NCBI GenBank assembly: GCA_013306675.1
Contig: JABLUY010000017.1
Span: 186,001-250,000 of the forward strand
Origin: Thraustochytrium sp. TN22
Lineage: Eukaryota; Sar; Bigyra; Thraustochytrida; Thraustochytriidae
Direction of reading: 5' to 3'
DNA length: 64,000 nucleotides
The notes under the pieces were generated by a model, which did no database searches, was not told the DNA's origin, and saw nothing but the letters and a program-made list of their open reading frames with translations. Positions 57,501 through 64,000 of this stretch are shown here, piece after piece. Each line of letters opens with the position of its first letter. Position 1 is the stretch's first letter. The translations under genes and the position numbers were made by a program.

Positions 57501-60500
57501 CGTGATCATTCAGATCGGCGACGCCGCGGCCGTGACCCTGGGAGACGGCACAACCTCCGTTCGGACGGACGCCGTTGAAGGCACGGCCCTGGAGGTGGGC
57601 GTGCGGCTGGCGTCGCAGCCGTGGGCTGAGGTGAGGGTGAGCGTGGTGGTTGCGATGCCAATGCCGACGGCAGCAGCCACGGCGGCGTCAGCGGCGTCGA
57701 AGACGCTGCTGTCGCGGTCGGCAGCGGAGGACCGCGAGGCGGTGACCGAGGAGGTGACGTTGGCTGGCACGCTGATCTTCACGGCGAGGACGTGGAATGT
57801 GACGCAGCGAGTGCATGTGGAGGTGCCGGAGAATGACCTGGTGGACCCGACGGCGAGGTCCGGGGCAATTCGCGTGGAGACGGCGTCGCGCGACGCGCTG
57901 TACGCGTCGTCGTCGCACGAGGTCGGCCTTGACGTGCTAGACAACGAGTGCCGCGTCGGCTCGTGGGGCCCGTGGTCGGTGTGCGATCGCGCATGCGGGC
58001 CAGGCTTCGAGCGGCGGCACCGCGAGGCGTTCTTCCCGAATGGCGGCGGCGGCGGATGCCCGTACGAGATGGTGAGCCTGCGGCCGTGCAACCTGGGCTC
58101 GTGCACGAGCCTGTCGCTGGAGGACGGGTCAACGTCGTTGTCGTCGTCGTCGACTTCGTCGGGGCGGCCCATGATGCTGGAGCTGGGCTTCTTCTTCGGC
58201 GTGGCGATGCAGTCGGATCGCCGCGTGTTGGCGGAGGAAACGGCGAGCTCGGTGCACGCGAAGCAGATCAAGGAGTCGCTGGCGCGCGCCCTGGATGTGT
58301 CGACACGCCAGGTGGAGCTGGCGAGCGTGTTTCTGGCGCGCACCGAGAACGAGACGGACGTGGTGGGCGTGCGCGCGGTGGCATTTGCAAACGCGACACG
58401 CGGTGTGCTGGAACTGGAGACAGCGGCTCGCCGGCAGCTGTCGGAGCCGACGAGCGCGCTGAGCGAGGCCCTGCCGGGCCGCCTGCTGGTGGGCGCGGAT
58501 GACGTGGTGATCGTGCGGCATGCGGCGAGCGACTTTGGCTACTTTTGCGTCGCGTCGGACGCCGAATCGGACGCGCCCACGCACTCGCCCACCATGGTGC
58601 AGGAGCTGCACTCGCGGTCGGGCGGGCCAGTGCAGCTGGCGAGCGAAGAGGACTGCCTGGCGTGCGACGCGAGCGTGGTGCAGTACTGCTGCCCACTTGG
58701 CGCGGTCTCGAACGGGACGTGCCTTGTGGGCCTCGAAGACGTGCCGGCGGCATTTTGCGCGCACAGCGCGATGCCGTTGCGCGCGTGCGCGGGCGCCGGG
58801 CCGTTCTCGTGGCGCCTCGCTGCAGCGGGCAGCACGGCGGGCCTCTTGGGCGCCGTGCTGATGCTCTTTGCCTACCTGCAGCTGCGGCCTGCGCCGTGGC
58901 GGTCACCGTCCAGGGGCAAGGGCAAGGGCAAGAGGCCTCGGCGGCGGCTGCTGAGCGCGTACTGGGGCTTCTTTGGCGCCCGGCAGGCGAGCGAGGAGGC
59001 CATGGGCAAGAGCAGCCGCGGCACGCGGCGCTTCGGCACGCACTCGGAGTCGGCGAACTCTACAGATGTGCCAAGCGATGCAGGCCACGATCGAGAGCGG
59101 GATCTGCTGCTGGACCCGGCGCGCGAGATCGCGGCTGCGACCACGACGGCCGTGGCGGGTGACGAGGACCGCGACGCGGCTGGGGCCGCCGAGTCGGCCC
59201 CGCCTGGGTTCGCGCGTGCGTTCGCGCAGCACGAGCCGCCTTCGGATGAGGCCTTGGCGCCGGCAACGCGTGTACTGGTCTTTTACGACTACGACTCGAG
59301 CTACTACGTGGGCAGTGTGCTGCGTCACAACGTGCTGGATGGCACGTACTCGATCCTCTTCGATGATGGGGACGAGGATGACGCTGTCGAGCTGTCGAGC
59401 ATGCGGCTCATGGCCTCGGTGGCAGCCTCCAGCACTGGTGGGGCGAGCGGCCGTCGTGAGAGTAGCGGCGGCGCACGCAGAAGCAAGAGCGGGGCAAGCA
59501 GCATGCGCAGTGGCAGCAGCGGCGGAGGCAGGGCGAGCCTGCGAAGCGCGGGGCAGCAGAGTCGCGCAAGCGGCAGCGCGATGGGCGGCCTGCGCGGCAG
59601 CAGCACGGCGCTGGCGTTGGAGGACGCGCTGGCCCACGGGGGCGACGCGAGCTCCCAGGCTGGGTGCTCGATTGCCTCGGGCGATATTGTGGAGGTGCTG
59701 GACGAGCGTAGCGAGCGGTGGCAGCTGGCCCGCGTGCTGGAGGACGCGGCCAGGGGTGATGGCGAGCGCTTCCGCGTTGCCTTCGACGACGGCACGGTGG
59801 AGTCAAACGTGCCGCGGCAGCGCATCCAGCGCTTCTTGCCGGTGAACACGCCGGTGCGCGTGGTGTATGGCGGTGTAGGCGCGGCCTTCCAGGGCGTGGT
59901 GGCTGCCATCGTTGGCGACGGCGAGTACATCGTGCGCTTTTCGGACGGCGCCGAGGAGCCGCTGCCGCGCCAGTGGCTGAGCGCCGACGACGGGTCCGCG
60001 CTGGGCGCGGACGAGGTGGACTTTGAGGACGACATGCTCAACTTCCTCCTGCGCGGCGGCAAGGAGGACGACGATGAGGACGACGACAACGACAACAACC
60101 ACAACAGTGGGAGGCGGCGGGGTTCTGAGCACGAGAGCTTGTATGGGGAGCACGAGGTGGCTTCGGAGGCCGGCAAGCGGCTTCTTGATGGCCACGCCGA
60201 GACTGACCGCGCCTGGGACTCCCTGGTGCGCGATGGTTTCTCCGTGCGGCTCGACTCGCGGCGGGGACTCGGACTCAAGCTCGGCATGCTCCGATCGCGC
60301 CTCGTGGTCGTGACGGGCTTCCTCCCGCTCGCGGACGGCCAGCCGGGCCCTGCAGAGGCCTGCGGCGCTCTCCGTGTGCGCGACGTGCTGCTCGGCATCG
60401 ACGGCGAATCGGTGCGTGGCTGGGACTTTACCCAGGTGGCCGACAAGATCAAGCAGGCCGACCGTACCATCACCCTGCGCTTCGGCCGCATTGAGACGCA

Positions 60501-60513
60501 GCGTGCTCCGTGA
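27565..60513 (+). CDS. Giant (about 10,980-residue) modular single-pass surface protein, probable adhesion receptor
   Basis: One intronless frame encodes 10,982 residues. Order seen: basic N-terminus with a Thr run; hydrophobic signal segment (67-84, [15 protein letters not shown]); acidic linker; about 29 cysteine repeats with the core [11 protein letters not shown] (about 169-1732); beta-solenoid-like region (about 1912-3690); two FN2-like modules (about 3912-3966 and 3998-4053); an FN3-like segment (about 4076-4187); about 26 Calx-beta-like repeats (about 4206-7785); a REJ-like region (about 7841-8122); an EGF module (about 8136-8179); about 12 more Calx-beta-like repeats (about 8411-10129); one TSP1 repeat (about 10129-10181); one membrane span (about 10416-10441); three Tudor-like modules (about 10566-10804); and a C-terminal PDZ (about 10890-10974). 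Expected topology is a huge ectodomain with a cytoplasmic tail of about 540 residues. The start is placed at the ATG nearest the signal segment (M5 also possible). Adhesion is inferred from domains; Calx-beta arrays also occur in ADGRV1 and FRAS/FREM proteins, but this combination matches no family I know. Confidence 0.9.
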   Translation: MEPSMRGARQADEAAPARPRRRTRPTTTTTTTTTSPTSTRAAPAEEERRRRRREERKGSAARRGRPAAAAALLALLLLAALQVCASLAQTASSATASKAVEEAAEEGVQAQGVAAAAAAEAAAGESQGDVDELKVGLVQEEEDLEDLEDLEEAEEDEAAPHLLDLLQSCRADEECRSGVCCEHFRVCLPKSCRDGRLNGNETGVDCGGDTCTPCVAGAGCEVDEDCLSQRCESEFRHHCLPATCTDGRKSGAETDVDCGGPLCAPCALGDACEADDDCQSALCDDETGMCVAASCGNGVRDADETDVDCGGLDCPACEDGQSCTANRDCASGACDADAGVCVPRSCTDGVLNGNETDIDCGGPQCMPCALGARCQAPEDCAALASLPEVGAAPVQATCDPHALVCTPITCLDGLLNGNETAVDCGGRFCPPCEDAAECVRNADCRSGLCSPDLGLCMPRTCRDGLLNGNETDVDCGGLCGPCAAGRGCASAADCLSGLCDPTLGTCLDASCVDGRKNGLETDQDCGGPTCSRCPDGATCAADDDCVNGRCDEHSRRCLPEHCANGQLDGLETDVDCGGPDCGPCADTRLCEAGADCLSGICDQDLGVCLAESCRNGLLDGNETDVDCGGGCRPCAVGGFCRADTDCASGVCDDDLAVCVPATCRNGRLDPGEADVDCAGDCAPCTDGSACTLDADCVSRTCDADAGLCLAPHCRDRLLNGNETDVDCAGPDCLPCENGRRCLANADCLSGLCDPNTARCLDAHCADGLLNGNETATDCGGPDCLPCADLRDCRVDADCQSGRCHPDAAVCMPASCFDGELNGNETDVDCGAQCTPCAAGKDCDHPADCASGLCDPDQGICLDASCVDGVRNGLETAVDCGGPVCARCADGLACHSHADCQHEHCCEVHAVCLAPHCANGVLDFNETDRDCGGPCSPCEDGFLCERNADCLSNSCHDGACLPASCSNGRLDGNETSTDCGGPFCPPCSVGDRCERASDCNSDVAFCDATDGICYPLACANGLQDAGETDVDCGGPDCPPCEDGKRCEDAYDCASSACDLDTGICVPPACTDGLLNGDETGVDCGGSCAPCAQGVACRADGDCAADLRCEPFRGLCAPATCFDGVLNGHETGLDCGHDCSPCDHGYDCLTARDCKELCSEDRATCMPFSCVDGMRNGLETDTDCGGPFCRECANLHLCALDRDCQSGFCDPRLARCIPRQCNDGIQNGNETDVDCAGGCAPCSLDARCRADRDCESGLRCDPLRTVCAPASCFDGLMNGNETDVDCGGPHCAPCATALAACALDDDCNGTMVCDPALQQCLPADPLERQLLLLPPSCRNGVQDGDETDVDCGGPLCLPCNRTGAACAAAADCADGLLCAAASSTCVRDTCVNDVQDGQETDVDCGGPDCAPCADNAACADARDCASAVCDPASGLCLPGTCHDGIHNNAEADVDCGGPNCDRRCAELSTCNADQDCVDGLICDPDAARCVQRDCLGRCGGDHCPPCAVGRACDSPSDCASAACSAHSGLCVPAHCGNRVQDHDEVDVDCGGASCDPCAAGAACTSDADCASGLACAAADSTCRPASCQDGVQNGLETYTDCGGPHCAPCTAVGEATCLLDRDCASGLCSADGECIAKTCANHVKDGEETDVDCGGPFCAPCENGRRCTDSDDCRTAFCDRVLAVCADPADADDWIVDCDGNRLTNLECASARLGYTSCDQHLNDNVCDDGAFVSDAGVAIRLNCAAHECDRGACGACRQLSQGRGQDQLQGSAQAQAQAQAQAQARYSLPGVNAAALPDSEAGAAWAANYAGLSNGASLAFSGPPEIVTRLTQLHKLADVDFSQYDDADTGFVYGDFFRNVDYDSLARPASLCQPRFGCRLSTDLAPAIDAFAHVIMSFYDFSSMEQDERFLVEGSRDPASRVLLDGFYLAARSADQPKTLTLTGSLRVGRLSVVGKGGVLDLTEAESVHLEQGLVVLPGGTVRLGGPMALTGSDRAFLLVLGSMEIEAAGDVDREHHELQDLEHSSALVPLLDLARIDVFGAARMHHGAAAQLTARTAFSVMPGASLELFGDLALRCASSARDCRLRNLGLLRVMGAATLDVHLLNDGHLDLQSGVFRAAFGLTNRGLVTVAPTAVWEAQSARLDLRGARFMEDDFGLKALLAQTEPVDKASLLLQQQLLRSRVLRAQVLVRGVLRLADQASLHLADGALLSAVGPCALELREGSRTKVLAGSEIVLAPAADASAPACARETPLLHGEIRLAGAGAVLRAFIPDSTSRLHIDGKVLFSQGGAVLVEHPGSLVGAAAADPTVSVARRSLSATGAGTSATTMTSGANTVFSNPVVADGDLVIPQGQSVTFRSTLVHTGALTVLGSVTFEDYTLIAHRVSNEGRLIVGSAGRVMLAGMYSGDGFLKVNGQLYFGGSGAVGGDLVNTGRVHVGVESRAVLADFERNLFAYDTETASGRRLLACDGQPHTTHVRFDVGAASGVGVEWTLPVHTCERTPDEPTLLAALSRQLGLESVDGLSLRAGSGSGDGAHTLRRSLARASGAWHQQRELTPEVSLVAPAATLPVGALASTFAQADGVLLDIARAATVDFHGRVLDAGGILVADEADVGLHGTVSFDRPMQNFGRLFIGPTAHVDFARALDSAGNVTIEGNITIADETIYSQDVYLRGSMHVTSTGNVTFESLLENSGTITVDEGGGVAMFGAATFDEESFFICDGELELGYGSSLVLYGDFAVTETGTTTVDGAQIDVYSPAVYFDGLYFQTRGAFVSVEDGGVLVFEGEFSSDENAQISVETNGKLRFQGSSIFAQDLVTGAAYRSATDQYVALSNKGTLVLSRTATLTMDGTELSSTGSLDAKEGSTLACSSSDAKLTLNDAVVDGLLAVNNTCVVTFTGHNVVGGSVMVSYDAVTVIAATRLTLDQDALWTSDGVLTVEQDATFVVKGLLRSRGHALNRGRLMLASRLAMPSVITSTLQSYGSVMVSGAAVLRGTNAQFSGDLIVDVGAALYLDEAAAVVVAGSLSHDGLLNLGASGQASFTCASPECSSTSDSQLEGLGALTLSEGAEWDLLGTVQVPVGAEQWHIVQGATLYLGGAASVGASVQNEGTLVVTTDGDAVFLDSIVSTGLLQVDGAADLLGSSADLDGEIAGAGYLVVGPSTKADVLADGTLRGGIEVRVGGSAVFWSSSFTLEGLTKIDGDMFISTGAQVAFRTGGSGRVQPGAAQLVTTGQLRNDGNLSIGVLADLGGNLESTSLLIVEPAGEATVVGLLEVQEGELYVRDGELIIDAEGQLSVLDTAALVSSDAAFVQVAGSLTIASGATADLRGQAASASSAIVHVLGELVLGASADFQGFTEVEGLLVLANDVAATGTSSRGAVFHDVLQNGGQLCAQAGARLQIDGGLTSTGAIYVMPAAEMIFTLDSVSKLTASTEVEQPQVVNLGSLIVDQDASLASEVDFVSTGEIEVHGTLELDGGAIQLSETARAIRNMVPDLLAADLNDISDSDVGGLSVMEDGTLTGWATVEGDLVSEGTVRAGSEEEPSAVLSVSGTFTARTTAILQVALALSDDSESSMPAYGVLDVAGAVDLAGTVTVVSDRFYSDTVRLAPLLARRNNLDLSTETVFSASGPEDYEFTADGFVDQTSVSGTRRAVLLVDLQSSHAVVVGSRRSLSAEAVLHAEDLLASDLDSNVTLGASPQTPDGTQLVDLWLGGVRGIEPSRVRRIVHTIEGYLGMVPTAQLQKKTRMPAFFEAYVAEVVSRRSGRSAPASFRGGLQLTLAFSCPTLVECRSFCTTLRELRAGIARDLVERLHALGVHTFAMRSTTCASVHEQAHVASLTPPVCVSDGLRGTFLTPGVECHEPCTCVGEACSCFMRSGKWAGCECGPFAAAGASSLATAPTSTVASLGDLAHPQVACAANGLGAPRAGTPCAFPFWFDGQMHHSCIGSGWGGDGFCVIQGELAGCKCESATAAAAAAAADGASTADAVASLVPAEERAGRLPACVTTGRGAAAEGDACVFPIVFKGLAYFRCIDREVDGGWCVNARGERGGCSCEQDNSTSAETARSRRDEHDDDGEAAARALLWRVSAGRRLEDSIAVQFHSTKVAQVWLYALLAGSPAPTREDILACADSETDDAFYASVRAVGGGQEQEGLLEGLEPSTGYDVYVCSDAPEAEEIVVLRDVRTARASTRAARSTLSLGEEERGHLILTDVAIELTEGDGTVQEYGFTLDRQPDAAVTATVVLPPRDQLDASPQEVFFTPSNWNTTQYIQVYARDDGVLEDDPHTVVIRHRLESSDPRFVLDEDEDDADTLSVKVHDASARGLDASLALQVRPSKLDLDEGGQPGVYTVRLTRQPSAVVSVSIVLPPGDDLEVAPTALSFGPDDWDQPQRVTVRAVDDRIEEDFLQVVQIFHKVASRDASFEGADAPVVMAFVNDTQTRGEEPSFVVAPSTLDLPEGSSAMFTITLGEASLPPAHDVFVTVNSTREAFFDPPELVFSPSDWDAPRSVVVHVPRDGVIREEASFEEVVFTTSSRDFVYHGLHIDAVSMRVADADVPGLVLSTTRVTGLDEANPTQEAVFDIWLAAAPRDGALVRVDLAVQDGFCLHRGNGPQLQLGPCALDLDCELASADAASARQLRCIRETGAYLNAEETTLFFDMDNWRIPQSVSLRPYEDNRVEAPVHMSKVTLTLSSDRDERFAGASCYQVDASSAALGGVDLVAAGECAVLAEIADADIAAVEFTPALVTLDAAKGEVSYLASLASRPWAPVTLNIDLGRLGLSADPRQLVFAPSTWDTPQQVRVRIRDGMGESDQYLAVAAHEAVSADGAYDRLVEELTVKVIQDAWTRIVLSKHTATVSEDGLVETVEVRLARKPHVSALHAERAVTVDFPVSHGHCIVAATGELRPRTEPCSRDADCADDGVFCARGERVRVSPSRLTFSQSNWALPQRITISAEDDDVAGSAQVVHTLIAPRAASEDPLFNDGEATCVALHEDGSCAEYDNSTASRGSILVNVLDNDEAGLVLSSRTLAFAESLGEQASEANLVTVALASKPSGAVRVAIEVDAQAANRLRAVPAHIDFTPSTWSVPRAVQLVPTDNDIADAEQRVAVVLVADSADDAYAGLSETLEATILNDDVDGVELSVGEITLNKDGHTSVYSLSLKSNPGRRVRVELSVRLPVEVVAPRDRVLYFDQDDWNVPQKVTIRALEDGRSTCETVVSRKGNPVLHCPPTVVRIVHTDVTTENSEPAELTVKVVDRHSGITVWPQALDLLERGEAGSVHLLLHDRPSKRVAVRLSLTGEGADRVELSARGPLVFTPENWDVLRTVTLQARDEVGVHADARVLLEFEMDATGADGRFAEASLHPVEVLVRDADTPGLNISSRQLYLEEDHGGAIHGSVLHVALLSRPVGEVTVEPHFAEQELAVWPTSLNFDASNWQMPQDVHVSAVNDAVAEPLGVRTSMLAFRTLSATDADYFALAQVTVEAMVRDDDFAGVQLRESLDDMASAGLGQLLREGQSKRYLVTLLSEPRGEVVVTAAAVSGTCVGPDHRLTNASCSISRPCARSEDVCEYDTKVWAHPERLTFSQASWSEPQELWVGALADKVLESELHSGVVHLSTQSAGDSLYDSEDLPVYLDDAQLPQGELQVDIIDGDVAGIRVETPHGDAQALSLDEGDSLEVRVSLLSRPLAPVTVHVSEHGLGFLAFDRDLLVFNRSNWDRPQSVRVVAVADEHAWADGTRFSSLDLAADSLDATYATGTHVNLEVEIRDEDEVGLEFVTGAGDADVGLVVAEGESLVYGVRLRSKPWVAAAHGEMAATVMLHAMDGFCRGRATGSRPDYAMPCSFDGHCNEASQYCYKHSTVDVSPSQLVFSSESWNELQFVTLVAVADDVLEPSLQHTVVAHRVQSPDPVYATLPARQLSMAVREAKRAGVVLSRSSVTLTEGATGETYTVRLPSRPWSAVTVSISSSAEVVTSRHELVIEPDDWYKEHALTVTAVDDGIRELPAPHRARLVHRTSSADPAYDNLRGADLLCNIFDPEDEGDASGAARLVVLHDETGSVPFEARDLVVDEADGDALTFYVSLSRRPAGRVDVAVRVYSGHCMAGPGVDNEDLFCSSDSDCKAYCDTQACLEAARCEHNTKAHALAGSETVFFLEQDWQVPKPVRVVAYQDHLAESVRHRTKILLEASSAYDMEYDRSLAGVFLDILDRDAARFDVRPVEPSSRLVREGEGGSYTLRLASRPLLPVTVQVSASPGVTLSPCSSDVVCAFVFGPSNWSEAVNIAFTVEDDDFADGDPATHKREISIAHFASTSDDRFRHVSEILTWTVLDEDVAGIALSVSELRVVEGGAEQTYLATLRARPRDQFCARYGSGADVDRSRPCTSDLDCLSPLPHAVAPDLSLRQAVQDMHARCLRPGANDEVLATLTTGTPAGFCLAGESREARFDQFCDRDSDCKAGVGSVRGTCLIDSLLRVVGDEVAFTAQNWSTPVEIRVRALVDHFAEPSEQVVPITHAVHTEDPSFKAAHANLAATVVDAESVGLVLSTNALHMTAGAMKQYTVRLASKPMNAVRIAVRVQGATGLAVLRDGALALTSLKFDATNWAEPQVVTVRSEVTAAGAAPRLEHVVSSQDEAYGALAPVPVPVHLQESTRAGLVVSTPHLTVQEGGTAAAFTVRLAARPLRPVAIKVTVPGGHCEAITRDEEPAYGSMCAVGTDCALGNACVQGSKAYASVSEVIFTESSWAAPQVVVVRAYDDDLVEPYEDRTTITLSAAELAEPALVQVKILDNDVPGIVWEGATTNGRLSATLGRAARVGFRLRSQPWSNVTVQLSAQGAQGKTSLSATTFTFTPDSWSTPQALEVTASRVDSFRLVARTASADVSYGETALPAQVALLDVFADALDYVDLVFSDSAVVVDEGEAVTYSVRLHATGAAVRDQSWTVFRLTVDTTSKLVEVSPSAVDLSIGGAVNFTVRALEDMKQAGDQSIVLSHALTLDGVERSWELPVLVGDDDKGAVFVAPRRLALAGPAAAYSVKLADYMPGPLTVSPHPVTSMCLSSEGTLTGAECDSSCECVDLGVARVEVSPGSATLSAASNVSTFTVRPNTATINYADALWASAWTTVVHDGVDASNKKVAMPVVSARLGSGGVEASEPRLATVETEVSALGGCGADGAAEIRVRLTSKPVALVRVLAGLDDESEEARKGCPDVQTHVTYLSAQDPAVLGIHGSVPPRLMSWGDAHGFVALGAAKTTYKIARWLGSGLMVLESCVDPECVSTRAVSSALTQVGTEVHIFASALQAHMYAERGCPGEERGPRLGLEGVDTLIFSPSNWSQWQTVRAALSCAAGNAEVATWIEGLPRVRLETSTSTSAEFPRIMRDVLYEGLEALVDVRASEGTEATKGLALSVDHLQLAGDAALSATYSVALTRAPEAVLASLGKARAAVRVRVVAAMTACNGAVCSPQLHWNCSCAPDEEEALPAGVQLSPSILEFSSGNWADPQTVTVRVSEDAVGAHVALARGGVSLVHITESSDPVYNGARATLPTMAADTDAAGVVFDSSVVFLTEHGAPAHLHASLQSMPAAETVEVALHGPESIQVFPTRLVFARESWNVPQAVKVMAAVTEEAGGKPSVGVLYPSTHAEGDARYNKAVRAGAGVEVAVMDSDWAGVLVDSDRVLITDGRPASVRVRLTSAPRGPVTVRVLVPQRTIRTRREDPCLGTVEVENGTVALVEASPSELTFNASNWAAVQTVELRDAAPEIAENVAEHGLQEVRFEVSSEADPNYDGSLLRRELCEGLGWSAQHPDLAAELQRAERLALPGTTVQCTSRPSSGLCCPLVSAPVIIATVHSPVWGPAPRLVSANMSSSGRHLVAGFDQPVAEASRATDCEALFSGTSEAFSACGGPSDATLSTAAALGQDAGCRWLDAATVVVTLGQDAEVVPHQWLHVAAQRIRATPASKRFASGAVTISADAGRLEALAAATVMPAAGHVYASKSRAQSMTSVVRAEASGFAGLHHDTRLEYAYALAPVGTAPCNEKAPRLPLSTAFGAAMQTDAVLPPGEWVILALARAADRAVDRETAAEACAASAVVSVSALDLGHGSLESALGAELSARAGGAQRVLQLFGIWAAELYPHLRVDGASSEATESCMADADCGPLGSCEADASWAASPRYVCQCPASRYGQHCEHFVPAAEAEEAFLSALLEALRGGAVPALPAMQLLAQTPARPEAAARRIELGRAALAQADFAAGDEECQVALEGVVGSALDSVNRRLLESASPLPDRLSACGTAAAEKLHASSVLPLVAALPAGTQYVLGRSLATQTVAVEGTHGKHSSVLLAHDPYLCETVSPVVMIPSGADAGAVRVRGLPALGSRYEGLMCMGRGADGHVLQGVCEGTPQDCTCKVPAGETMYVGLYAASAPGIELVKLSGGGEKLDDADAWEVAVSLSSAPHGAQVQVYLSGSEAGEMIASASGSRCANVVTGKVGQACTHALSDCTNPLVETCVSMPMARSLITFSPQLVTFGKGNWSVPQTVRVKPAKVSLAGPALLSARVVATVTASDDLRYMHVNRSLSVALTAMRTPALSASPSSLQLSEGDAGFSTVVVGLGAEPRGPVRVEAVFDADMLEVSPTVVKVDPQAWASGASFRVRAVDNQVTQALARYPAALRFRLQQGSLEADPFFAAAASNGGDVEVATTIVDDETAGLVLSQSSLTLVEGGTPAHVGVRLTQKPSRGAVFVRIVARDGTCLSPEHGTGARRESCVSSAECMRGFECVRSTGLAVAAGAPAVLRFDASNFDVEQRVQLQAFADDFVEGAHEDVVVLEVSSANDDSFSRVEAASLRATILEEATARGGVVVEAAPGSKTASLGVVRVAEGGKPAQYGVRLQTRPLGRVGVTVHVDADPVAASMLHLPEGAALWFDMHNWATPQVVRVEARDVDAYFQPDHAHATLVHSLESATDAAYASLGVYRDADVAVEVVDDDVPALRADVSQLMLEEGEATSLRLKLAAPPSAGRDVEVRVSVPHGRCVSADQGFSSTVCSSNATCRASVAEGAWCYANAHALVTPQVLTFSSSTWNAWQTVTIEAFDDHVVDGDLAGAVVRVTSSSSETSFDGLGLRIALSVTDMDAAGLSFVAGGLAAGGSDDRQMLHVVEGRSVHYGVSLSSRPLLPVQVSVLEWPLRSEAQVAVEPTKLEFQPEDWDKIQSVVATPVVDGLYWPKAAASGGDGVAALRHVVESTDVAYRQLAFLDLGLNVSENEAPLARIGLGSAEAGVLRVFEQDADDEQADAAWYEVALLAPPPADVPTVVHVDATSGFCTQSVVGVEVSRVLVAGSFCSEHADCEAGQLCRTGTKIKAEPAKLVFSEQNWNVPQRVSVRAWDDDVAEESVHLGRITHRVTRHEAELGSVDSVLVEIVDDDVAGIALDRGSIRVVEGEDADASFQVRLTSEPLSPVLLELDAGHGGLVTVVPSTLEIAPAVWATWHTVRVRAREDEVASGKPLAMQLVQRALSLDPAYNGLAQTLEVERIDSREPEVRVTLDAPVASEEGLVVAEGGAAAQFSIVLGSRPVAPVRVRVDASRGYCRKTQQAYQTVPDFDRPCGVRSSGGIQKTLVGANTAAAAAAGAAACDCMLGLGANVDRRWVDFSAEDWDLPKVVTVAAEEDDYAEQATHPAWVRVSLDAATTMDATYRAHYNDVEAIDWVSVSILDNDEAGLTLAPGVQEPIRIEDQAQEVAGVRLRSRPFAYVDVAMRADVPVQVTPDGARITPEQWDVPVSVVAVSNALGGAAMDAFGEGLKLHVASLSSRDPAYAPDVVASLQVAAELSADRSVRVNVVPAGTAPGGVVSSTSSVSLRVVEGDASGSAYAVVLNAEPQANVRVSVVAPIGHCADASSGAPSYAQGCAEGCGSGLVCVPGTGATVVPSELVFSPANWSLPQEVVVRKPENAVDERAGVAQPHVRTWSIRHEVSAGADARYDALSAVHVPVSLVDTDEAGVIIQIGDAAAVTLGDGTTSVRTDAVEGTALEVGVRLASQPWAEVRVSVVVAMPMPTAAATAASAASKTLLSRSAAEDREAVTEEVTLAGTLIFTARTWNVTQRVHVEVPENDLVDPTARSGAIRVETASRDALYASSSHEVGLDVLDNECRVGSWGPWSVCDRACGPGFERRHREAFFPNGGGGGCPYEMVSLRPCNLGSCTSLSLEDGSTSLSSSSTSSGRPMMLELGFFFGVAMQSDRRVLAEETASSVHAKQIKESLARALDVSTRQVELASVFLARTENETDVVGVRAVAFANATRGVLELETAARRQLSEPTSALSEALPGRLLVGADDVVIVRHAASDFGYFCVASDAESDAPTHSPTMVQELHSRSGGPVQLASEEDCLACDASVVQYCCPLGAVSNGTCLVGLEDVPAAFCAHSAMPLRACAGAGPFSWRLAAAGSTAGLLGAVLMLFAYLQLRPAPWRSPSRGKGKGKRPRRRLLSAYWGFFGARQASEEAMGKSSRGTRRFGTHSESANSTDVPSDAGHDRERDLLLDPAREIAAATTTAVAGDEDRDAAGAAESAPPGFARAFAQHEPPSDEALAPATRVLVFYDYDSSYYVGSVLRHNVLDGTYSILFDDGDEDDAVELSSMRLMASVAASSTGGASGRRESSGGARRSKSGASSMRSGSSGGGRASLRSAGQQSRASGSAMGGLRGSSTALALEDALAHGGDASSQAGCSIASGDIVEVLDERSERWQLARVLEDAARGDGERFRVAFDDGTVESNVPRQRIQRFLPVNTPVRVVYGGVGAAFQGVVAAIVGDGEYIVRFSDGAEEPLPRQWLSADDGSALGADEVDFEDDMLNFLLRGGKEDDDEDDDNDNNHNSGRRRGSEHESLYGEHEVASEAGKRLLDGHAETDRAWDSLVRDGFSVRLDSRRGLGLKLGMLRSRLVVVTGFLPLADGQPGPAEACGALRVRDVLLGIDGESVRGWDFTQVADKIKQADRTITLRFGRIETQRAP
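28069..32760 (+). repeat. Array of about 29 cysteine-rich repeats (core [11 protein letters not shown]) in the giant protein
   Basis: Each unit is about 48-55 residues. The pattern is C-x-(D/N)-G-x-x-(N/D)-G-x-E-T-D-x-D-C-G-G, then C-x-x-C, a Cys about six residues on, D-C-x-S-G-x-C-D and a final C-x-P. I count 28 recognisable units plus one degenerate unit ([12 protein letters not shown], near 32040). Spacing of the Cys pairs is very regular, so intra-unit disulphides are expected, and the Asp/Asn/Glu positions around the core suggest calcium binding (inference). Similar Cys-rich repeats occur in secreted proteins of myxobacteria and some protists. One unit (near 28690-28780) and the one near 31440-31560 carry insertions. 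Confidence 0.85.
32875..32916 (+). repeat. (GCGCAG)n coding microsatellite, Gln-Ala run
   Basis: About six perfect hexamer units encode an alternating Gln-Ala stretch between the cysteine array and the next domain of the giant protein. It probably acts as a flexible linker and could vary in length between strains. Confidence 0.85.
33300..38640 (+). other. Beta-solenoid-like region of the giant protein
   Basis: About 1,780 residues of short irregular repeats of the type G-x-L-x-V-x-x-x-A-x-x-x-F-x-G, with alternating hydrophobic residues, many Gly/Asn turns and phrases such as [15 protein letters not shown] and [15 protein letters not shown]. There is almost no Cys. This is the look of right-handed parallel beta-helices in adhesins and pectin-lyase-like proteins. 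Individual rungs cannot be counted reliably by eye. Confidence 0.6.
39295..39725 (+). other. Two fibronectin type II-like modules in the giant protein
   Basis: Module A has [19 protein letters not shown] followed by [14 protein letters not shown]; module B has [19 protein letters not shown] followed by [16 protein letters not shown]. Both show the FN2 signature C-x-F-P-F/I-x-F-x-G-x-x-x-x-x-C, then a W/F-C pair. They are joined by a short Ala-rich linker. A related Cys-rich piece (CECGPF, near 39200) precedes them and may be a degenerate third module. FN2 modules bind collagen or gelatin in animals; the ligand here is unknown. Confidence 0.7.
40180..50920 (+). repeat. First array of about 26 Calx-beta-like repeats
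   Basis: Units of about 105-165 residues follow the pattern V-x-x-x-x-L-x-(L/V)-x-E-G-x-x-x-x-Y-x-V-R-L-x-S-(R/K)-P, then P-x-x-L-x-F-x-x-x-N-W-x-x-P-Q-x-V-x-V-x-A-x-D-D, and H-x-x-x-S-x-D-x-x-Y, closing with V-x-(V/I)-x-D-x-D-x-A-G. The acidic loop ends are those that bind calcium in Calx-beta domains. Many units carry an extra Cys-containing hairpin in the middle. Units are well diverged, so the array is old. Units near 48250-49700 are the most degenerate. The count is by eye. Confidence 0.8.
51085..52100 (+). other. REJ-like region followed by an EGF module in the giant protein
   Basis: After the first Calx-beta-like array comes [20 protein letters not shown], a Cys pair with LFSG, and then [20 protein letters not shown]. 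That arrangement resembles the opening of REJ (receptor for egg jelly) domains of polycystins. It is followed by an EGF module: [13 protein letters not shown], then [17 protein letters not shown], with six cysteines in EGF order. The next about 230 residues (to about 52790) are helical then Cys-containing and unrecognised. Confidence 0.5.
52795..57945 (+). repeat. Second array of about 12 Calx-beta-like repeats
   Basis: Same unit pattern as the first array, for example [20 protein letters not shown] and [20 protein letters not shown]. About half of the units again carry the central Cys hairpin (G-x-C, CS-x-x-x-C, C-x-x-G). The array ends VGLDVLDNE directly against the TSP1 repeat. Confidence 0.8.
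57949..58107 (+). other. Thrombospondin type 1 repeat in the giant protein
   Basis: [18 protein letters not shown] followed by [16 protein letters not shown]: the W-x-x-W-x-x-C core, the basic GFERRHRE strand and six Cys in TSP1 order. The WxxW motif is the usual site of C-mannosylation. It sits between the last Calx-beta-like unit and the juxtamembrane region. Confidence 0.85.
58810..60510 (+). other. Membrane span, three Tudor-like modules and PDZ domain: cytoplasmic end of the giant protein
   Basis: A single hydrophobic span ([16 protein letters not shown], about 58837-58884) is followed by a basic stop-transfer segment ([14 protein letters not shown]). Tudor-like modules: [20 protein letters not shown] with [32 protein letters not shown] with [11 protein letters not shown]; and [20 protein letters not shown] with [12 protein letters not shown] Ser/Arg/Gly-rich linker separates the first from the others. 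An acidic Asp run at 60069-60096 precedes the C-terminal PDZ, with its carboxylate loop region GLGLKLGM, then [17 protein letters not shown] and the final TITLRF strand. It probably links the ectodomain to cytoskeletal or scaffold proteins. Confidence 0.75.
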
Positions 60514-61041
60514 ACGTGACACTAAAAGAGCAGAGATGCACTGCCAAGATAAAAACTGAGAAAGCATCATTTGATTTGACTTTAAAAAGAGTGGCGGTGC
60601 CATGGTGTACCACAGAGTCGCGAAGTCGTGAAGCAGGGCCTGGCCCGAGGAGGGGCACATTTCTGAGCACAGGTGGGGAAACTGTAACCTTGAAGCGAAA
60701 GGAAGGACAAGTGGTCCACCTCTGTTGCAGGGATAAGCATGCTTCGTTCTTGCACTTTTTGAGAGGCAAAGGTACCAGGGAAATCTACGCGGAAGCCAAA
60801 CTGTCTAGTTTTCTTTGTTCCCTCTCTCAGTGCTCTTGCTTTTTTGGCATCCGGCGGTCTTCGCGTAAGTACAACTCAGCTTTCGTTCAGATCGAAAATT
60901 CAGAGTGTTTCCCAGTGCAGGTCGTCAGGATCAAGGCAGGGCAATGATGCAGCTCAAGCTAAGAGATGTAAATCTCTAAGTTAGCTTGCGATATGCATTG
61001 GCGCGCGCCGCGCCCCCGACGGAGCGACCCTGACGTACACA
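60514..61041. other. 3-prime region of the giant gene, less GC-rich, with palindromes
   Basis: About 530 bases, visibly poorer in G+C than the coding regions, with AAAACTGAGAAAG and TTTAAAAAG stretches just after the stop, as expected for a 3-prime untranslated region. At about 60957-60989 lies an imperfect inverted repeat (AAGCTAAGAGAT ... ATCTCTAAGTTAGCTT). A second palindromic block follows at 61035-61064 (in the next feature). No gene is seen. One of these palindromes may mark the left end of the transposon that follows. Confidence 0.45.
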
Positions 61042-61161
61042 TTGTGTACACTGTGTATACACAAAGCATCCTCCCTTTTCGGGACACGGTCGCCGACGGT
61101 GGTTAGGCACCTCGGAGAGAGCGCTCGCGTGCGATCAACCACCGCGAGGACGAATCCGACG

Positions 61162-61407
61162 ATGGCAGAGCTGAAGCTGGTCGCCGAGCAGAGCGGCAGC
61201 GCGGGCCTGGCGCCACAGCACCTCGCGGCTGGCTTGGAGGGAGGCGCGGCCCTTGCTGCGCTGGCGCGGCTGCGCAGTGAGCACACGCGCACGCGCGGGA
61301 TTCCCAGCATGGCGAGCTTGGGCGGCCTCGGCGCTGAGCGCGGCGACAACTTCGCCGGGATGCATGAGCATGGACGGTTCTACGTCTATAATGAGGGCTG
61401 TCTGTGA
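61162..61407 (+). CDS. N-terminal piece of the transposon protein, or small upstream ORF
   Basis: 81 codons from ATG 61162 (MAELKLVAEQSG) to a TGA. The sequence ends with FYVYNEGCL, and the next frame resumes at once with SSDDELSTTSYELSEGE, so the two may be one reading interrupted by a frame change at about 61400-61407, or joined by splicing (GTGAGC, a donor-like sequence, lies exactly there). Without the next frame it has no recognisable domain. Confidence 0.4.
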   Translation: MAELKLVAEQSGSAGLAPQHLAAGLEGGAALAALARLRSEHTRTRGIPSMASLGGLGAERGDNFAGMHEHGRFYVYNEGCL

Positions 61408-62060
61408 GCTCAGACGATGAGCTGTCCACCACCTCGTACGAGTTAAGCGAAGGCGAGAATGTGGAGGGCAGCTTCGACGAGGCGATGTCCGACAGCGACT
61501 CGGAGGGCTGCGGGCCGTGGTCCTACTTTTCGTTCTCAGAGTGCGGGGCTGGGTGGCATGGGCAAATGCAAAGCCAACTCGTCGACCTGGACTCGGTGCA
61601 GATCGAGCACAACCCAGCTAGCAAGACCTTGCACAGCAAGCTGCTGGCAGAAAGCGCCGAGGTGATGAATCGAGTCCGAGACTTTCTCGGCGTCGCGCCG
61701 GGCACCCAAATTACTCCACTCCTTGCCTACCGGGCAGCCCTCCCTGTAGGATGGACGCGAGGCCTTCACTCGTGGCTGAGCAAGCTCTCCGGGGCTGACT
61801 CCATCACGATGAGGGAAGTCTACGATTTCCTCACCATGGAGATCACCCTGCGCGCCGCGGCCCTGTCGTTTGAGGAGTACAAGAGCACTCGGCATCTGGG
61901 ATGGAAGCCTCCGGTGGTGGCGGCTTACATCAAGGTACGCAAGATCATGGCCAAGGACAAGCCGGAGGTGACAGAGCGGACCCAGCGTGGAGCAGCGCAG
62001 CCTCAGAGCATGTCTGGCGACACCCTGAGCATGGAGCTCGCAGCCGAGCTCACTGGGGTC
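61404..62060 (+). CDS. Transposase N-terminal region (interrupted)
   Basis: About 215 codons in frame 3. An acidic Ser/Asp/Glu-rich start (ELSEGENVEGSFDEAMSDSD) is followed by a helical part with ITMREVYDFLTMEITLRAAA and LSFEEYKSTRHLGWK. That layout fits the region before the catalytic core of piggyBac-like transposases. The frame stays open to 62348, but beyond about 62050 the product turns Arg/Ser-rich while the catalytic core continues in frame 2, so a one-base frame change lies at about 62040-62060. No clean ATG opens this frame; it begins at a GTG. Confidence 0.5.
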
Positions 62061-64000
62061 GGCTCTTCTTCGTGCGTGGTGTCTCCTGGGTCAGCATTGA
62101 CAAGGACAAGCTCCCGTTTGGTGGGAATGTGTGGACGGCCTTCGGAATCCGCCTGGTTCCAACCACGACCAACGGGAAGACGAAGAGCAAGCCTGTGGTG
62201 CATGTTGTCACATCCGTGGCCACCGGCCTGGTCGTCCAGGCCTGGACGGAGTCTCTTCGTTGCACGGTCTCAGAGATCGCGACGGAGGCCGTGCAGACGC
62301 TTCTGCAAGACGTCACGCGCAGCGAAGCGCACAAGATGGCGTTTCTGATGGACCGTGGCTACTTGATCCACGATTCGTCTCGGCCGGCGAAGAAGATCTT
62401 CCGGGTCATGGGGGAGAAAGGTGTGGGCTACTTGGTCTCTTGCAAACCAACGGGTAGCTTTCCTGCCCGCGAGGTCGCGAAGGACGGCGGCCCAGACGGC
62501 GTGCGGCCCATCGTTGCAGATTTCGGAGGGCGCACCGAGTACCAGGCGCAGTGCGAGCAAGGCACAAGCCGCGTGGCGGCGATTGCCTACGGTGACCATG
62601 GTCGCGGCCATGGCATCCACCTCGTCACCAACGTGCCGACACTTACGAAGCACGCGTGGGCGTACGAGGTCCCAGAGGCCGCTCTGGACGCGAGCGCCCC
62701 TGGCGGGGTCAAGCGTACGCTCCATCGCGGACCGTCGGGGCCTGTTGCGCCGGGCGCCAGGGCGGACGTGCGCGCGCGAGCGGCCCTGAACGAAATGGAG
62801 CTCGGCATCTACAAGATCGCCGAGGAACAGCAGAGCAGCGACTGGTCTCTCGGTCGCCTCTTTCGAGCCACCGGGCCGACCGCCTATCGCAGCCTGAGCT
62901 TTAGCGAAGCGGCCTTTCTCCACACCCCGGAGCTCCGGCGCATGCACGCCGACGCTTCGGCGTGTGCGCAGCTCCCGGCGCCGCCGGGGACGGACGTGTC
63001 GATGGAGCACCTCGCTTCCAGCCCGAGGCCAAACGCGAGTGGCCCTGGTGAGGCTGCTCCGTCGTCCTTTCGGCTGCGGCAGCGGGAATACCTCCGCCTC
63101 GTGACCCCCACCTGGTTCGTGAAAGCGCGCCCTGACCAGGCGCGCCCGTTCGCGCTGGACATGGAGGACGCGTCCGCCATGCTCGAGGAGCTCACAATGT
63201 TTTTAGAGACCGCCACCAAGGGAACGCTGAGCGTCGCCTGCGTTCGCGAGTACGGCCTCGTCGTGCGCCGTGACAGCCCGTTTCTGGCAGCCTCTCCTGA
63301 CGGGGCGGGTGTCCTCTTGCACAAGGCCGGAGGCAGCGTCACTGTGGGCAGCCCCTTTGCGCTGGAGATCTTGATGAGCAGCAGGCGCATTTCGCACGCA
63401 AAGCTGGAGGACCGCGTCACGGAGCTTGGGTCCTTTGTCGAGTGCGTGAGCGGCAGTGCAGAGTTTTGCAAGCTGGTCCCAGATGCGTTTCAGCGGGCGC
63501 AGTGCATCCACCACGCGGCCGTTCTGGACGTGCCCTCCGTGCTGGTGGTGCACGCCACATGGATGGAGATGAGGCAGGCCGTGCTCGTCTCCGTCCCAGA
63601 GACGCAGCGCCGGGCCTGGCGGGTGTACCTCTGTGCGCTTGCGGACGAATACATGCAGTTCGCCTACGGCGAGACTTTGCGGCCATTTCCGAAGATCGCC
63701 GATGATCGTTCGCCATTTCTGGGCCGCGCTGGCGATCACCACACGGTGGACACCTCCCTGCAGCTCTGGCGCCTTCACTTTGCTGACGTCAAGGCCCACG
63801 GCACGCCGCCGCCGTGCAGGCGTATGCTGCCCACGTCCGTCTCTCACTGGAAAATGCTCCGGGGCGGCGTGGAAGACTCCATTCGCAAGGTGATGCGCGG
63901 GCCTACGTCAGCTCCCACTTTACAAGAGAGCACGCCCAACACTGAGATCTGGTCCACCTACCTCGACTACGCATTCTACAACGCCTTCAAGATCTACCAG
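62054..64000 (+). CDS. DDE transposase core with YqaJ-like nuclease domain, open at right edge
   Basis: About 649 codons without a stop, running off the window. The catalytic core starts FFVRGVSWVSIDKDKLPFGG; the Asp in SIDKDK (62099-62101) and the Asp in FLMDRGYL (62351-62353) match the first two acids of the piggyBac/IS4-like DDE core, followed by a KGVGYLVSCKP strand. Further on, EYGLVVRRDSPFLAASPDGA (SPDG at 63293-63304) and FALEILMSSRR resemble the YqaJ/lambda-exonuclease fold signature (G-L-x-V...ASPDG...LEIK), but the usual K of E-x-K is not seen. FQRAQCIHHAAVLDVPSVLV matches the helix after it. YqaJ partners are known in some eukaryotic DNA transposons (ISL2EU); the combination with a piggyBac-like core is my reading and needs a profile search. 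Confidence 0.6.

Larger units (their letters stand above)
61035..64000 (+). mobile_element. DNA transposon with DDE transposase and YqaJ-like nuclease, continues past right edge
   Basis: From a palindromic TACACATTGTGTACACTGTG block at 61035-61064 to the window end. It encodes in order an acidic N-terminal region, a piggyBac/IS4-like DDE transposase core and a YqaJ-type nuclease domain, all on the plus strand but in successive frames (see the three CDS entries). No terminal inverted repeat or TTAA target duplication can be proved because the right end lies outside the window, so the left limit is provisional. The element lies about 0.5 kb beyond the stop of the giant gene and does not interrupt it. 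Confidence 0.6.

Noticed and set aside
59260-60486. Idea that the tail modules belong to a separate downstream gene
   Set aside because: The frame is continuous from the TSP1 repeat through the membrane span into the tail, with a basic stop-transfer segment in the expected place and no promoter-like or non-coding break.
61404-62348. Full-length reading of the 314-codon transposase frame to 62348
   Set aside because: After about 62050 this frame becomes Arg/Ser/Pro-rich, while frame 2 continues with clear transposase motifs, so the last about 95 codons are not considered real.

Overview
The window reads as nuclear DNA of a eukaryotic protist. It is GC-rich (about two thirds G+C by eye), its coding regions are almost all single uninterrupted open frames, and its genes are typically eukaryotic: a nuclear pore scaffold subunit, tail-anchored cytochrome b5, mitochondrial enoyl-CoA isomerase, PA28/REG proteasome activator, flavin monooxygenase, glycosyltransferase and aquaglyceroporins. 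Long intron-poor GC-rich genes, combined with a giant surface protein that carries Tudor-like 'FDDGD' modules, fit a stramenopile, with labyrinthulomycetes (thraustochytrids) as my best guess. That assignment is inference; no marker gene in the window proves it.

Layout. Positions 1-2.3 kb hold the N-terminal half of a Nup160/Nup120-type nucleoporin on the minus strand, running off the left edge and absent as a closed frame because it has no stop in the window. It is divergent from a tandem cytochrome b5 gene (3.0-3.7 kb, +), which is convergent with a mitochondrial enoyl-CoA delta-isomerase (4.0-4.9 kb, -). Two paralogous aquaglyceroporins (5.7-6.7 and 10.7-11.8 kb, both -) are separated by 4 kb without a recognisable gene. 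A sterol-glucosyltransferase-like gene (14.5-17.1 kb, +) converges on a flavin-containing monooxygenase (17.3-19.4 kb, -). Next come a polyglutamine AT-hook protein (20.5-22.5 kb, -), a 3 kb gene-free stretch, and a PA28-gamma-like proteasome activator (25.7-26.5 kb, +).

More than half of the window, 27.6-60.5 kb, is one intronless gene for a membrane protein of about 10,980 residues. In order it has a signal segment, about 29 cysteine-rich [11 protein letters not shown] repeats, a long beta-solenoid-like region, two fibronectin type II-like modules, about 26 Calx-beta-like repeats, a REJ-like region, an EGF module, about 12 further Calx-beta-like repeats, a thrombospondin type 1 repeat, one membrane span, and a cytoplasmic tail with three Tudor-like modules and a C-terminal PDZ domain. 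I propose a giant adhesion or matrix-anchoring receptor; it is the most remarkable object here.

The last 3 kb is a DNA transposon with a piggyBac/IS4-like DDE transposase, apparently interrupted by frame changes. Its long C-terminal frame, open to the window edge, also carries a YqaJ-like nuclease domain.

The genes do not form a pathway or operon. The intergenic regions repeatedly carry three short motif classes (TTCAAGTT/AACTTGAA, GACTCGGA and TGCCAGTG/CACTGGCA), often clustered, which may be shared promoter elements.
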